Of a DNA stretch of 64,000 bases, positions 9,270-20,051 are shown in pieces (the stretch's first letter is position 1; each line of letters begins with the position of its first letter). The stretch covers positions 25,001-89,000 of the forward strand of contig NW_027195360.1 in assembly GCF_038502225.1 (NCBI RefSeq). The letters run 5' to 3'. This DNA comes from Cherax quadricarinatus. Its lineage: Eukaryota; Arthropoda; Malacostraca; Decapoda; Parastacidae. The notes under the pieces are model-generated. The model worked only from the letters and a program-made list of their open reading frames with translations, searched no databases and was not told the DNA's origin. Position numbers and translations under genes: made by a program.

Positions 9270-9605
9270 CCTACCTGCCATATAGGTTAATTCTTTTATT
9301 TTAAGAGTGAGCCTTGTTTCTTATTGGTCTCTCCGCTACTATTTCCAACATATATTAAATCAGTGATCTGTTATTATGAGCTACGATGAATCTAAAAAAT
9401 AAATTATAAACAGAAACGATTTACTATTTTTAGTATTAAATTTTTGCCATAACCCAAATACAAAATTTCAGATTTTTTTCAGTGGGGTATAAATAAAATT
9501 ACAATAGCCCCCAGTGTACAGGTTGCGTTATCCTCATGAAGATCCTGTGTGTTCCTGTGTCCTTCAAAGTCCCGTTCTATTGTAAAATAAGCTTTGAACC
9601 TTCAA
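9270..9605. other. No feature seen
   Basis: A+T-rich unique-looking sequence. I find no reading frame or repeat that I can support. Confidence 0.5.
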
Positions 9606-9840
9606 GTGAGAAGTCTGCTCTGATGAGGCGTGTGTACTAGCTGGGAGCTAGCAGAAGTGCTCTGGTGAGGCGTGTGTACTAGCTGGGAGCTAGCAGAAGT
9701 GCTCTCATTAGGCGTGTGTACTAGCTGGGAGCTAGCAGAAGTGCTCTGGTGAGGCGTGTGTACTAGCTGGGAGCTAGTAGAAGTGCTCTCATGAGGCGTG
9801 TGTACTAGCTGGGAAATTGCAGAAGTGCTCTCATGAGGCG
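9606..9840 (-). repeat. 42-bp tandem repeat, minus orientation
   Basis: About five units of 42 bp contain ACTAGCTGGGAGCTAGCAG. The last unit is diverged. The unit is the reverse complement of the array at 10062-10380. Because 42 is a multiple of three, it stays open in several frames, which explains the serine/histidine-rich frames here. Within the unit, CTAGCT and AGCTAG form a short hairpin. Confidence 0.93.
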
Positions 9841-9855
9841 CCCTAATCCACTGAA

Positions 9856-9858
<3 letters not shown>

Positions 9859-9937
<79 letters not shown>
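9859..9937. repeat. (TA)n microsatellite
   Basis: About 79 bp of uninterrupted TA separates two minus-strand tRNA-like heads. Confidence 0.97.
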
Positions 9938-9941
<4 letters not shown>

Positions 9942-10075
9942 AAATACTGCACTAGCCAAGGACTCGAACCCATGCTGCTTTGGCCTGCCTCATGGTTGGC
10001 GAAAACACATGACGCCCATATTCACTGAACCATACGATCGTATGGTTCAGTGGATAAGGGCGTCTCATGAGAGCA
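9938..10075. mobile_element. Head-to-head tRNA-like SINE heads
   Basis: On the minus strand, a region from about 10037 down to 9940 has an A-box-like TGGTTCAGTG and, about 60 bp on, a B-box-like GGGTTCGAGTCC. This is the spacing of a tRNA-derived Pol III promoter. On the plus strand, TGGTTCAGTGGATAAGGGCG begins at 10043 and runs into the 42-bp array. The two heads meet at a perfect 30-bp palindrome (10023-10052, centre CGATCG). A third A-box-like piece lies on the minus strand at 9840-9858, next to (TA)n. No complete cloverleaf is evident, so this is called SINE-like rather than a tRNA gene. Confidence 0.55.
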
Positions 10076-10380
10076 CTTCTGCTGTCTCCCATCTAGTACA
10101 CACGCCTCATCAGAGCACTTCTGCTAGCTCCCAGCTAGTACACACGCCTCATCAGAGCACTTCTGCTAGCTCCCAGCTAGTACACACGCCTCATCAGAGC
10201 ACTTCTGCTAGCTCCCAGCTAGTACACACGCCTTATCAGAGCACTTCTGCTAGCTCCCAGCTAGTACACACACCTCATCAGAGCACTTCTGCTAGCTCCC
10301 AGCTAGTACACACACCTCATCAGAGCACTTCTGCTAGCTCCCAGCTCGTACACATGCCTCATAAGAGCACTTCTGCTCAA
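10062..10380 (+). repeat. 42-bp tandem repeat, plus orientation
   Basis: About seven units of 42 bp contain CTGCTAGCTCCCAGCTAGTA and follow the plus-strand SINE head. It is the same repeat as 9606-9840, inverted. The first unit is diverged and joins the head sequence smoothly, so the array may have expanded from the SINE body. Confidence 0.93.
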
Positions 10381-10387
10381 CAAGAAG

Positions 10388-10556
10388 AGCAGATTTAATG
10401 GCTCAGATGAGGCAGTGGTGAAGCCAAACTCAATACACATCTTCAAGAATAGATACGAGGACATGAATCCGTAAATGCCTATTAGATTAGTAGGAGGGGC
10501 CAGGACCTGAATCTTGACACCGCGAAGACAAATCGTAGAGTACAGGCGGAGTACAA
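10388..10556 (+). pseudogene. Worn family B LINE 3' end
   Basis: The order of short matches is that of the family B terminus: a GAGGCAGTGGTG-like stretch, CACATCTTCAAGAATAGATA (compare CATAGTTTTAAGAAGAGGTA), then GGGGCCAGGACCTGA and a remnant of the GTGAGTAC tail. It is too decayed to translate. Confidence 0.5.
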
Positions 10557-11938
10557 AAATTTACTAAACCTATGTATGCTGTTCTAATGAGAAGGTCCCA
10601 CATTTCTCACATTCCAAGAGAAATCCGACATGGCACGATATTCCCGGTTACAACAAAAAAAACTGTATATTTGATGCTGTAGTTTGCATGGTGGCGATCG
10701 TGCGTGAATATGGACTTCAGGTAGTTTCCAGTTCTCCTTTTACAACTGCTTACTTTTTGATATTGTAAAATTCTCTTACCGTGGACAGGACTATAAATTT
10801 TATCGGAACTGCTTACATGATGACCTTGTGGAATCGTTCATTTCATGTGTATTTTGAGGAACAACTGGAACCTTCACACTCCTGTGTATCGGAAGTCCAG
10901 GTTCGTAAGATTTTGTGATCACTGTGATCTAACGTGCTGTAGGCGATATAAACTATCATTATCGCCTTGGAATGCTGTTTTCCCTAGAGAATTTATAATC
11001 ATTCTTAACTCAACCCCGTCTCCTGAATGGATATCTACGACGTGTTTTGTCGTTTAGGTGCTGGAGTTGTCATCCTTGTGCTAGCAGTGTCGTTCAAGTG
11101 CATGTATTGTCGTGCCGGTGTAGGTGTTGTCATCCAGATGCTGTTGTCGTCGTCTAGGTGCAGGTTTTGTAGTCCAGATGTTAGTGATGTAATACAGGCA
11201 GATTGATCCTCACCTAACCTAACCACTTGCAGCTGCAAAACCATTCCAAAGTTTTTCCTAGACATCCTGGATACACTACCTTCACTGGAAGTTACAGGCC
11301 GTTTTCCAGACAATATAGGTGGGAAAAACTGAAATATGTGCGAAGGAGCGCGAACGTTTACAAACACGGTAGAGGTACAGCGTGCACCAATACGTGATTG
11401 GTTGGAGCATTAGCTGTGAGTGGCTCATAGCTTATGTGAAACGCTCTCAGTGGCTGATTGAACAGTTGTAACGGTCGCCTTGAGTATAGTTTACTGCTAC
11501 AGAACGAATCTGTCATTTTTATTTTAAATTTTAACTAAAAATAATCAAAAACTGAATATAGCGTAATAACGAAACAGCGTTATTCTGGGTAGCGTTTTAC
11601 GGTGTCCGAGTATATGCAGAATAACAGTGAAGAAATAGTGAACTTCTAAGCACATTTGTGATCTCTCACAAAATCAAGAAATGCTAAAATTAATAGGACA
11701 ACAGAAGACAAAGGTGAAATATGACGTGAGATAAAACTTCACGTAGGACGCGTTGTAGGAAGTTTTGTAATGATTTAGTCAGGTCACAAGTATGTAAATT
11801 AAAAGGACGCAAGTGCAACTAAAATGTCACATTAGTTGCACTTGTGTCCTTTTACTTTACATATTGTCGGTAAATCTACCAACATTATTACAGGTCACAA
11901 GAAAAAATGTTTTTTAAAACTGACATGTTAGGCATAGT
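10557..11938. other. Unassigned DNA with a degenerate repeat near 11040-11190
   Basis: Between 11040 and 11190 a phrase like GTCATCCAGATGCTG returns four or five times at uneven 25-30 bp spacing, probably an old minisatellite. The strands at 11807-11830 and 11832-11870 contain imperfect inverted copies of a phrase like GGACGCAAGTGCAACTAA. I see no gene. Confidence 0.4.
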
Positions 11939-11941
11939 TTA

Positions 11942-12174
11942 AAATCCGCAAATTCTATTCATTATAAATGAATCCAAATTGACAATTATATTTTGCTTAA
12001 CCATAGACTTGCTTGATTCAACCTTCTTGGTATTTTGAAAATCAGACGAGTAGTTAAAATCTCTCGCATGAATAAGCAGAGCATTAGACTAATGTTATAT
12101 TGATTTATTTTCAATCATTGTTCAAGATTTTCTCCAGTTTGACCGTAATAAAGTTTATTACATTTCTTACACGG
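11942..12174 (-). pseudogene. Penelope-like element GIY-YIG endonuclease relic
   Basis: Reading the minus strand from 12174, the frame gives PCKKCNKLYYGQTGENLEQ before a stop. A shifted frame from 12088 gives SNALLIHARDFNYS and continues to about 11942. Known Penelope-like elements end in a GIY-YIG nuclease preceded by IPCxxC and followed by a His-bearing segment and SNAL-I-H; these pieces match that order. At least one frameshift and stops make it inactive. The reverse transcriptase part was not found next to it. Confidence 0.6.
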
Positions 12175-12483
12175 GAATCTTATCGACAGCCATCATCATT
12201 TTTGGGGGGAATTCTTATTCATTTTTTTTAACTATTAAGATTTTTAAATACAACTTTAAAGGATTTCTAAATTCTAACATATTCGTGGATGAATATGTTT
12301 CTTTGTCTTTTTTTTTAAGAAAATGTTGCTATAAGTACTTTATACATCATTAAAAAAAACAAAGATTGGTTCTAACTAAGTGGAAAAAAACATTCTTGAC
12401 ATACCTTCACTTAAAAATTTAAAAATCAAAATTAAAAATAAAAACATTAGATTAAAAATTCCGCCCAAAATACCTTTGTGACT

Positions 12484-12600
12484 AATATTCCCTGTAAGAA
12501 ATGCAGTGAAGTTTAATATAGTCACACTGTTTAAAGTTTTGAACAACAGCATAAACTTGGCATTAGAACTTATCAAGAGTCCAATGCTCTGTTTATGTAA
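12484..12600 (+). pseudogene. Second Penelope-like GIY-YIG relic, opposite strand
   Basis: One frame reads NIPCKKCSEV, two stops, then EQQHKLGIRTYQESNALFM. The CxxC knuckle, the QH pair and ESNALF match the same nuclease region as the minus-strand relic about 300 bp away. The GIY-YIG core itself (around 12511-12535) is mutated. A few hundred A+T-rich bases upstream could be more of the same element but are not recognisable. Confidence 0.55.
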
Positions 12601-13382
12601 GAGGTTTTTTATCACGTTTCCAGGTCTGACACTCAATGCCTCTTCTAATATATCTGTCACTGTTAATTTTCTTTGTGATTATGTTAACTGACCCATAAAA
12701 AGATTACTAAAACAAGATTCCCTACAGTCAAGCTGTTAGGAAAATAATAGCCGATGTAGATAAAAAAATCACGACTAATAACCTTGGAAGATTATGGGCA
12801 ATAAAATAAAAATGCTATCTAAAAAGAAAGTGGAAGATAAAATGAATGAAACATGCAGGGATACATAGATGAAAATGGCAGCTGTCTAAGACAGGCAACA
12901 AAGGGATACCTGGGATGACACTGATCAACCTGTTCATAATGCTGATATTCAAGGTTTGTTTAATATACTAACCTTCAGGCTGTGAAAACTACAGCTCCAG
13001 AAGCTGCCACTGAAACCTCCAGACTCTTCCCTGTGCTGCCACTGTGAAAGATAAATAACTCTGGTCAGCAACCAAAATGCTTCCGAGACCAGAGTAGCAA
13101 TTTCCAATTATTAGGTCACTGATAATGAATATCATAGTTAAAATCGTTTCTTAGCTCTACTATTCAATATACACCTACGTGTCACAACAGATTCCAACAG
13201 CCTTGTGGCAGTGTGTGTCTTACCACACTCACATTATTGTTCCAGCAGTCATAGGAGGTTGTGCTGTGCAAATTTATATTTTGAGGTGAAAAGTAGGTGA
13301 TTTTCTTAGCCAAACACTCGTTAAATTTATAATAAATATTCACTGATATTGATATGCATATGAGGCCAGAGGCACAAAACAC
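12601..13382. other. Unassigned DNA
   Basis: A+T-rich sequence. The part at 12970-13050 shares a phrase about tissue-like GCTGCCACTG words with the worn repeat at 14215-14520. No gene is supported. Confidence 0.35.
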
Positions 13383-13397
13383 ACAAAACTGGGGCAC

Positions 13398-13925
13398 ATG
13401 AAAAACTTTGTAAAGGCTATGGACAAATCCGGTCAGGGATTCAGGTATTTATCGTCAAAATTCCCCTCACTGAGCGACGCTAAGATAAGAGAGGGAGTCT
13501 TCAATGGTCCTCAGATTCGAGAGCTTCTTAAAGATGGTGACTTTGAATCAGACATTCATGGGGAGGAGACAGCTGCTTGGGAAGCATTCAAGTTAGTGGC
13601 GAAGGGATTTCTCGGAAACAGAAGGGAAGGTAACTATGAAGAAATGATAGAAAACCTCATCAAGGCTTACAAGAACATGGGATGTAACATGTCACTTAAA
13701 ATCCACTTTTTGGATTCACATTCAGACTTTTTTCCAGCGAACTGTGAGGCAGTTAGTGACGAACATGGTGAAAGGTTTCACCAAGATATTTCAACCATGG
13801 AAAAATGGTACCAGGGCAAATGGGGCACAAGAATGCTAGCAGACTATTGTTGGACATTGGCAAGAGATGATTCTTCAGCCCATTATAAGCGTCAAGCAAA
13901 AGGGCAGAGAGTAGGTACAGATTAG
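13398..13925 (+). CDS. Fragment of a repeat-associated conserved protein of unknown function
   Basis: The 175-residue frame reads like a domain I recall from many arthropod and other invertebrate genomes, often multicopy and unnamed. Telling stretches are FNGPQIRELLKD, GCNMSLKIHFLDSH, SDEHGERFHQDIS and ADYCWTLARD. Similarity seems to begin before the ATG, because the preceding in-frame codons (from about 13383) give KLGHMKNF, which also suits the family. It is therefore likely the 3' end of a larger ORF or a pseudogene copy, not a complete gene. No disabling change is visible within it. An AATAAAATAA lies 40 bp after the stop. Function is unknown; a link to a mobile element is my inference from its multicopy habit. 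Confidence 0.55.
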   Translation: MKNFVKAMDKSGQGFRYLSSKFPSLSDAKIREGVFNGPQIRELLKDGDFESDIHGEETAAWEAFKLVAKGFLGNRREGNYEEMIENLIKAYKNMGCNMSLKIHFLDSHSDFFPANCEAVSDEHGERFHQDISTMEKWYQGKWGTRMLADYCWTLARDDSSAHYKRQAKGQRVGTD

Positions 13926-14660
13926 ACTTTAAAGCGTACTAACACATATTGTACTTTATAATAAAATAATCAAATATTACATGTCTCGTATCTTTAAACC
14001 TATAGCCAATGAGCATTTTTCAAGGTGATATTTGGATTTAGGACACGAAAGTTTTGAGGAGTGATTTTAGTTATGTTGATTATGGGGTGTACCCAGGTTT
14101 AAATGTTGACGGAAGGGGATTAGTTGAGTGCATGTAGCAGTTCTGGTGAGGAGAAAGGTTAGACAACATAAGAAATAAATAATCTTATTTAAGAAGCATA
14201 CAGCTCTTCAAAAATTGTTGACCAGTGTAATCCTTCACTACTACCACTGGAATTTTCATGCTCCCTCACAGCTCTTAAACGTCTATCTGGTACTGTGGAA
14301 GCTTGTGGCTCCCTCACCGCTGGCACTGCAGCTTCACAGCTACACCTGTCACGTTCCAAGCTTCCCTAGTGTTGCCACACGAAGCTCCAAGCCTTCTTTA
14401 ATGCTGCCACTGTGGAAGCACCTGGCTTACCAACTACTCTCACTGTAGAAGATCTAGGCACTCCCACTACTGCCTCTGTGGAATCACGAAGGACTCGGCT
14501 TCATGGCTTAGGAACTAACACACAATTGTGGTGCCTGGTTTAGTATGCATGAAGATCCACGGCAGCTGTCTGCTGATGCTTCCCTCCCAGATACATTCAA
14601 GCACTCCATGAACTATATTTGATTACAGCTTCATGGTAGAGTTAGGGAAGGGTGAAGCTT
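13926..14660. other. Unassigned DNA with a worn GC-richer repeat at 14215-14520
   Basis: Phrases like GTGGAAGCTTGTGGCTCCCT, TGCCACTGTGGAAGC and ACTGCCTCTGTGGAA recur at about 35-45 bp. This suggests an old, heavily diverged minisatellite. The short frame across it is not convincing as a gene. Confidence 0.4.

Positions 14661-14661
<1 letters not shown>

Positions 14662-14706
<45 letters not shown>
14662..14706. repeat. (AC)n microsatellite without a LINE
   Basis: About 45 bp of AC. I see no family B tail beside it. Confidence 0.95.
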
Positions 14707-14708
<2 letters not shown>

Positions 14709-14989
14709 AAAATGCTTTAGGAAGACTGAGCATGCACACTGGAGTCAAATCCACTCATTAGAAAATACTGAAATAGCACCAATTCACACAAGTAGCAGTA
14801 AAACAATTGCAAAAAACTATGGACTGATAATACTGACGTCCCACATTACCAAATCCTATTAAAAGAGTTTTAAGAAGGAATATTGCCATTCGCATGGAAT
14901 AACAGCAGTAGGTTCAGGATAGGTCGTTCCTGCCACTAGCAACTGCTATCCGTTACGACATGATCTTGGATTGACTACAAGGAAAAAAA
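14707..14989. other. No feature seen
   Basis: Unique-looking A+T-rich sequence. Confidence 0.4.
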
Positions 14990-15090
14990 TTATGCTTACA
15001 CTGAATTTGGAAAAACTATATTTACAATGAATTTGGAAAAAACTGTCTACTCTGAATTTGGAAAAAAATATGTTTACACTGAACTTGGAG
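14990..15090. repeat. Short tandem repeat of about 30 bp
   Basis: Four diverged units, each carrying CTGAATTTGGAAAAA or a near form. Confidence 0.75.
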
Positions 15091-15299
15091 AAACCTTTGT
15101 CATGTGCGACTATGGAGTGTTTCTGCAGAAAATGTGTGTAAAAAAAATATAAATGGAAAGGTGGACTTTGTATATAAAGTATAAAAGATATAGTTCTTGA
15201 CAGTTTATTGGACTATGTATTGGTAAATACATAGGATGTGCATATTTAATGAGGGGCCACAGATATATCATATATTTTTTAGTTGTAATTACAATGAGA

Positions 15300-17830
15300 A
15301 TAAAAGGTAGATGGGATACAACGAGAATGTAATCAGCAAGAGAGAGAAGTCAGTTACGGTTAGATTTAAACAACTGTTGGATGAAAGATTGGCTAGCGAG
15401 AGTACAGGCAATCAAGTAGAAAAAGTATGGGGAAGATTTAACAATGTAGTGTTTAAGTGTCCAGCAGAAGTTTGTGGTAACAGGAAAGTGGGTGTGGGAA
15501 GGAAGAAGAGCAATTGGTAGAAGGATGAGGTAAAGAGATTAAAAAAAATATAGCATATGAGAGCTTTTTACAAAGAAGAAGTGATACAAGGAGGAAGGAG
15601 TATATGGGGAGAAAGAGAGAGGTTAAGAGAATGGTGAAGGAAAGTAAATGGAGAGTAAATGGAGAGTGGGTGAGGTGCTATCAACAAATTTTTGTTGAGA
15701 ATAAGAAAAAGATTTGGAGATTAATAAATTAAGAAAGCCTAGTGAACAAATGGATCTGACAGTTAAAAATAAGAGAGGAGAGTTATTAGATGGCGAGTTA
15801 GAGGTATTGGGAAGATGGCATGAATATTTTGAGGAATTGTTAAATGTTGATGAAGATAGGAAATGTGTGATTTCGTGTATTTTGCACGGAAGTATAACAT
15901 TTAGTAGTTGAGAGGACGAGAAAGTTTTAAGTGTCGGAGAAGTGCATGAGGCAGTGGGTAGAATGAAAAGGGGTAAAGCAGTTGGGATTGATGGGATAAA
16001 GACAAAAAGGTTAAAAAGCAGGTTGGGATATAGTTATGGAGTGGCTAGTGCTTTTATTTAATAAATGTATGGAAGAAGGTAAGGTACGTAGGAATTAGCA
16101 AAGAGCATGCATAGTTGCTTTGTATAAATGAAAACTGGAAAAAAGAGTTTAAGAATTATAGGAGAATAAGCCTGTTGTGTATACCTGGTGAAATGTATGG
16201 TAAAGTTATTATTGAAAGAATTAAGAGTAGGATAAAGCAGGATCGCCGATGAACAAGGAGGCTTTATTAAGGGTAGGGGGGGTGTAGACCAGTTGTTTAC
16301 AGTGAAACATAGGTGAACAGTATTGAGATAAGGTTAAAGAGGTTTTAGTGGCATTTATGGATTTGAAAATGTGTATGATAGGGTGTATAAGGGGGATGGG
16401 GCAATGTGACGGATGTTGCAAATGTATGGGAAAGGAGGTTGATTAGTGAAAGCAGTTAAGAGTTTTTACAAGGATAGTAAGGCTCAGGTTAGAGTACGTA
16501 AAAGAGAGGGAGATTATTTCCTAGTAAAAGTAAGCCTTAAACAGGGATGAATGTCACTATGGTTGTTCAATATATTTATACATGAAGTTGTAAGAGAAGT
16601 GAATTCTCAGGTGTTGGCAAGAGGTGTGGGAGTAACAGATAAAGAATATCACGAAATGGGAGTTGTCACAGCTGCTTTTTGCTAATGACACTGTGCTTTT
16701 GGGAGATTCTGAAGAGGAGTTGCAGAGGTTGGTGGATGAGTTTGGTACGGTATGTAAAAGAAGAAAATATAAAGTGAACAATAGGAAAAAGTAAAGTGAT
16801 TAGGATAACAAAATAGGTATGTAAATGAATGGTTCAGAGAACCGACAAGTTGATAAATTAGACACATGTGCAACACTTGGGTATCTCTAATGATACCCAT
16901 TCTCCTTTGTATGGACTGATGAAGCCACTGTGTAGCGAAACGTTTCCTCGTTAAAGATACCCAAGTGCTGCACATGTGTCTAATTAATCAAAAAAAAAAA
17001 ATAGGTAATGAAAGATTGGATATCAGATTAAAGAGAGTGAATAGGGAGGAAGTGAATGTATTCAGATATTTGAGAGTGGACTTTTCTGCAGATGGGTCTA
17101 TATAAGACGAGGCAATGCATAGTATTGACGAGGGCAAAAAGGTGAGTGTTGTACTGAAGAGTCTCTGGAGACAAAGATCGTTATGCGTGGAAGCAAAGAG
17201 GGGAATGTATAAGAGTATAGTTATACCAACGCTCAAATATGGGTGTAAAGATGGGTGGTGAGTGGAGTTGTTGTGCATGAGGGAAATGTGTGGTGTGAAT
17301 ATAAAGCAGATAATCCCTAGTTTGGAAATTAGGTGGTGCTGGGTTACTAATATTATTATCCAGAGGACTGAGGAGGGATAGTTAAGATGGTTTGGACATT
17401 TAGAGATGCTGGAACAAAATAAAATGACGGAGAGCATATTAAGGAAGGAGATCGGGGGTAAGGGTAGGCCAACAAAATGTTGGAAGGAGGGGGTAAAAGA
17501 GGTTTAGTGTGCAAGGGGCTTTGACTTCCAGTAAGCTTTCATGAGCATGATAGATAGGATGGAGTGGAACTAAATGTTTTTTATGACTTGACGTGCTGTT
17601 GGAGTGTGAGCAAGATAACATTTATGAAGGGATTTATGGAAACCGTAAAGCCGGACTTGAGACTTGGAGACGGAAAGTACAGTTCCTGTACCGTGAAGGA
17701 GGGGTATTGATATGTTCCAGTTTTATGACTGCAGACTAGGCACGCCTACACTGCAGTGAATGATCATTAAAGCATTTCTTCTTTTCCGGGCCACTCTGCC
17801 ATGGTGAGAAATGGCCGGTGTGTTAATAAA
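15300..17830 (+). mobile_element. Decayed RTE-like LINE
   Basis: Short in-frame pieces follow the order of a non-LTR polymerase. KVLSVGEVHEAVGRMKRGKA and VGIDGI lie near 15920, a SLLCIPGEMYGKVIIERIK-like piece near 16170, LFNIFIH near 16565, FANDTVLLGDSEEELQRLVD near 16678 (catalytic FADD changed to FAND), KRGMYKSIVIPTLKYG near 17200 and LRWFGHLEMLEQNKM near 17385. The LRWFGH C-terminus is typical of RTE-type elements. Many stops and frameshifts make it inactive. A 3' UTR ends near 17830 at ATAAAATAAAAAT, and the same UTR occurs on the minus strand at 25910-26065. A foldback element interrupts it at 16850-16991. Confidence 0.72.
16850..16991. mobile_element. Foldback (hairpin) element inserted in the RTE-like LINE
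   Basis: The left arm 16850-16886 and right arm 16955-16991 are inverted copies of 37 bp with two mismatches, sharing ACATGTGCAACACTTGGGTA. The 68-bp centre contains GAAACGTTTC. The flanks both resume polymerase-derived sequence (about AATAGGTATG and AATAGGTAATG), so AATAGGTA may be a duplicated target. No coding capacity. Confidence 0.7.
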
Positions 17831-18006
17831 ATAAAAATATGTATTTAACTTTCTAACAATAAGCAACAGTAAACAAACTGAGATCAGCGGCTGCTATAGT
17901 GAAAAAAAATTAGGTTTCCTAAAGCACAGTATCCTCCCCACTTCTCTTTATATGTGATACATACACAGACATATACCAATACCATATACCAATACCATAT
18001 ACATAT
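17831..18006. other. Short unassigned spacer
   Basis: Contains a small duplication of ATACCAATACCATAT near 17970-18000. Nothing else seen. Confidence 0.4.
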
Positions 18007-18125
18007 ACCATTTGGAAATCTTTACTGAAGAAACGTTTCGCCAGCCAATGGCTTTTTCTGTCCAATACAAAAACGTTTCTCAATACAGATTCCCAAATGT
18101 TGCACAAGTGTCTCATTTTTCAACT
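18007..18125. mobile_element. Worn relative of the GAAACGTTTC hairpin elements
   Basis: CATTTGGAAATCTTTACTGA leads into GAAACGTTTCGCC, and an imperfect inverted copy returns at 18070-18100. GTTGCACAAGTGTCTC at 18101-18116 matches the arm end of the element at 16850 in reverse. The borders are vague. Confidence 0.5.
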
Positions 18126-18178
18126 TATCTGTTTTTTAAACCATTAACCTTCACATATATCAATGCATTGTATCATCC

Positions 18179-18376
18179 TTTGCAAACGATACTGTAATTA
18201 GTATGGGGTTGGCATCCTTGGAAGACACACAAAGCCTTTATGATTTAAACCAATTCTTCCAGAGGGTTTCTTTCAACAGTATGAAACTCAGTGAAGGCAA
18301 ATTTCAGCTACTATGTTATAGAAGGGGTGAGGAAATGAAAACAAAATCGCAGGTACCAAGGGGTGATGTCAGAATA
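18179..18376 (+). pseudogene. Reverse transcriptase scrap from another LINE
   Basis: A 66-codon open stretch begins FANDTVISMGLASLEDTQSL, the polymerase motif C region with FADD changed to FAND. It continues with NSMKLSEGKFQLLCY, which fits the conserved N...KC/KFQ region after the catalytic site. It ends at a stop at 18377. It differs from family B, the CR1 and the RTE-like copy, so it is from a further LINE family. No other domain of this element was found nearby. Confidence 0.6.
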
Positions 18377-18379
18377 TAA

Positions 18380-19960
18380 CACGTTCAAGAAACAACAACG
18401 TTACTATCACTACTGCAACCAAAAATGATGGGTTGAGTAACGAACTTTCAAAACAAAAGATGCCAAGCAAATGATATTCTTCAGGAATAGAAATGAACTG
18501 AGAATCCTCACAGCTCCTTTAAACTCACACAAGAACCCAAATTACTGGGAGTGCTGTAAGTCCTTCGAACTGGAGCGATGAGTACATTGAAAGATCAGTA
18601 AATGAAAAAGGATAACCTTTCAACACCCTCCCTTCATACATATGGAATATTACCAATAAATCTCTAGTTGTCTTCAGCATGGGAACTATAAATTTCTCAG
18701 ATCTGCTCCTGATCAACCGGACTATAGCGCATACGGTGCTCTGCGGGAAGTGGGCAATGCAACATGAGACTTAATTCTGGACAGCCATGGGGATGGTGAC
18801 CTTTGGAAGCAACTGCAAGTAACAGTGATGGGGTGGTCAGTAACGCCACCAAGTAGTACATCTGGTTGCGGTCTGGCGGTGGAAGCACTACTCTACAGTA
18901 AGTTATCTGCATGTGCAGTGGTACTGGCCGAAGGTGTACACCTCTTATCGTTCTGCCTGGATCGCCTTCGCCCATTATTAGCGGAATGATGCTAGTGCCT
19001 CTTGGCACTCCTAGTCTAAATAACCGATTTTACTATGCACTTAATCCTGGGTAAGCTGCCCTGTGTAAGGCAAGAGAGTAGTTCCTAAATATGTTAGCAT
19101 AGCTTGTTGCATTAGTTATGTGTATAGTATTATTCACAGGAGAGTGATTTATTGCTATTAACCAAATTATTGACGTGGTAGCGATTTATTATTAATCAAC
19201 CAGATTACTGACAGGGCTGTGGTTTTATTATTAATAATTAACTAGTTATCGCCCTTTGTTTTTCATTCTCCTCTTCTGCTTCACTATTTCATATCACAGA
19301 ACATTTATGTCTGTTGATGCAGCCACCTCCTCTGCTGGTTCCTATGCGGAAGTGATCCTGATGACCATGCAGACATTGTTCACAGCAGCCGTCCAGAGCC
19401 AATCTCAGCCCTGGTCCTGGAACTACTACCATTATGGAAGGTGGCTCCGTGGATATTCTAGTGACGTTATCTATGTTCCGTAATGTTGAGATTACCGCCA
19501 ATATTTTCTCAATTCTAGTACTAAGAGCTAGATCATGGGTGGTGAGACCAGGATATAAAGCCTGTTCACTTTACAGAACAATGTTTCAAATTACCCGAAA
19601 TTTGGTCATCAGACGACCAAGCGCAAGGCTATCCGCAACAAGTGTGTTGAACGTTGCACCACTGTAAACACTGCCCATTCCTGTCCTGGTGTGTTGCAGT
19701 GTCACTGTTATGAAGGGCTCCCAGAACGCTAATGGCAGGACGTGAGAGCTACACGAGGGGGAGAGTGCATTGCTGCACTGCGTGTACGTTGAAAAGAAAT
19801 TTGACTCTGCAAAATCTAATATTTTTTATATTTCCAGATGGGCATTTAAACGCTTGTAGATCTTGTAGATCATACAGTGTCTAAGGAAGGAGATTCAATC
19901 AGATTTGATCGATTTTAGTTATATTTTGTCCAGAAACTCGGTCATACTCTCACCCCTCTC
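18380..19960. other. Unassigned DNA
   Basis: Several frames of 60-100 residues exist on both strands, but they overlap, lack any recognisable motif and show no coding periodicity that I can see. A direct echo of GATTTATTATTAATCAACCA-like phrases lies at 19140-19240. No gene is supported. Confidence 0.35.
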
Positions 19961-20013
19961 ACGCACGCACGCGCACACACGCATGCACACAAACGCATAC
20001 ACATGCTCACACA

Positions 20014-20048
<35 letters not shown>
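19961..20048. repeat. (AC)n microsatellite upstream of a truncated LINE
   Basis: Impure CA/GCA sequence becoming pure AC by 20021. It ends at the base where a family B fragment starts. Confidence 0.95.

Positions 20049-20051
<3 letters not shown>

Noticed and set aside
9938..10060. A functional tRNA gene
   Set aside because: A-box-like and B-box-like motifs are present, but I cannot form a cloverleaf with an acceptor stem, so a SINE head is the better call.
18697..19008. A 103-residue minus-strand frame
   Set aside because: No recognisable motif, overlapping alternatives on both strands, and no sign of coding constraint.
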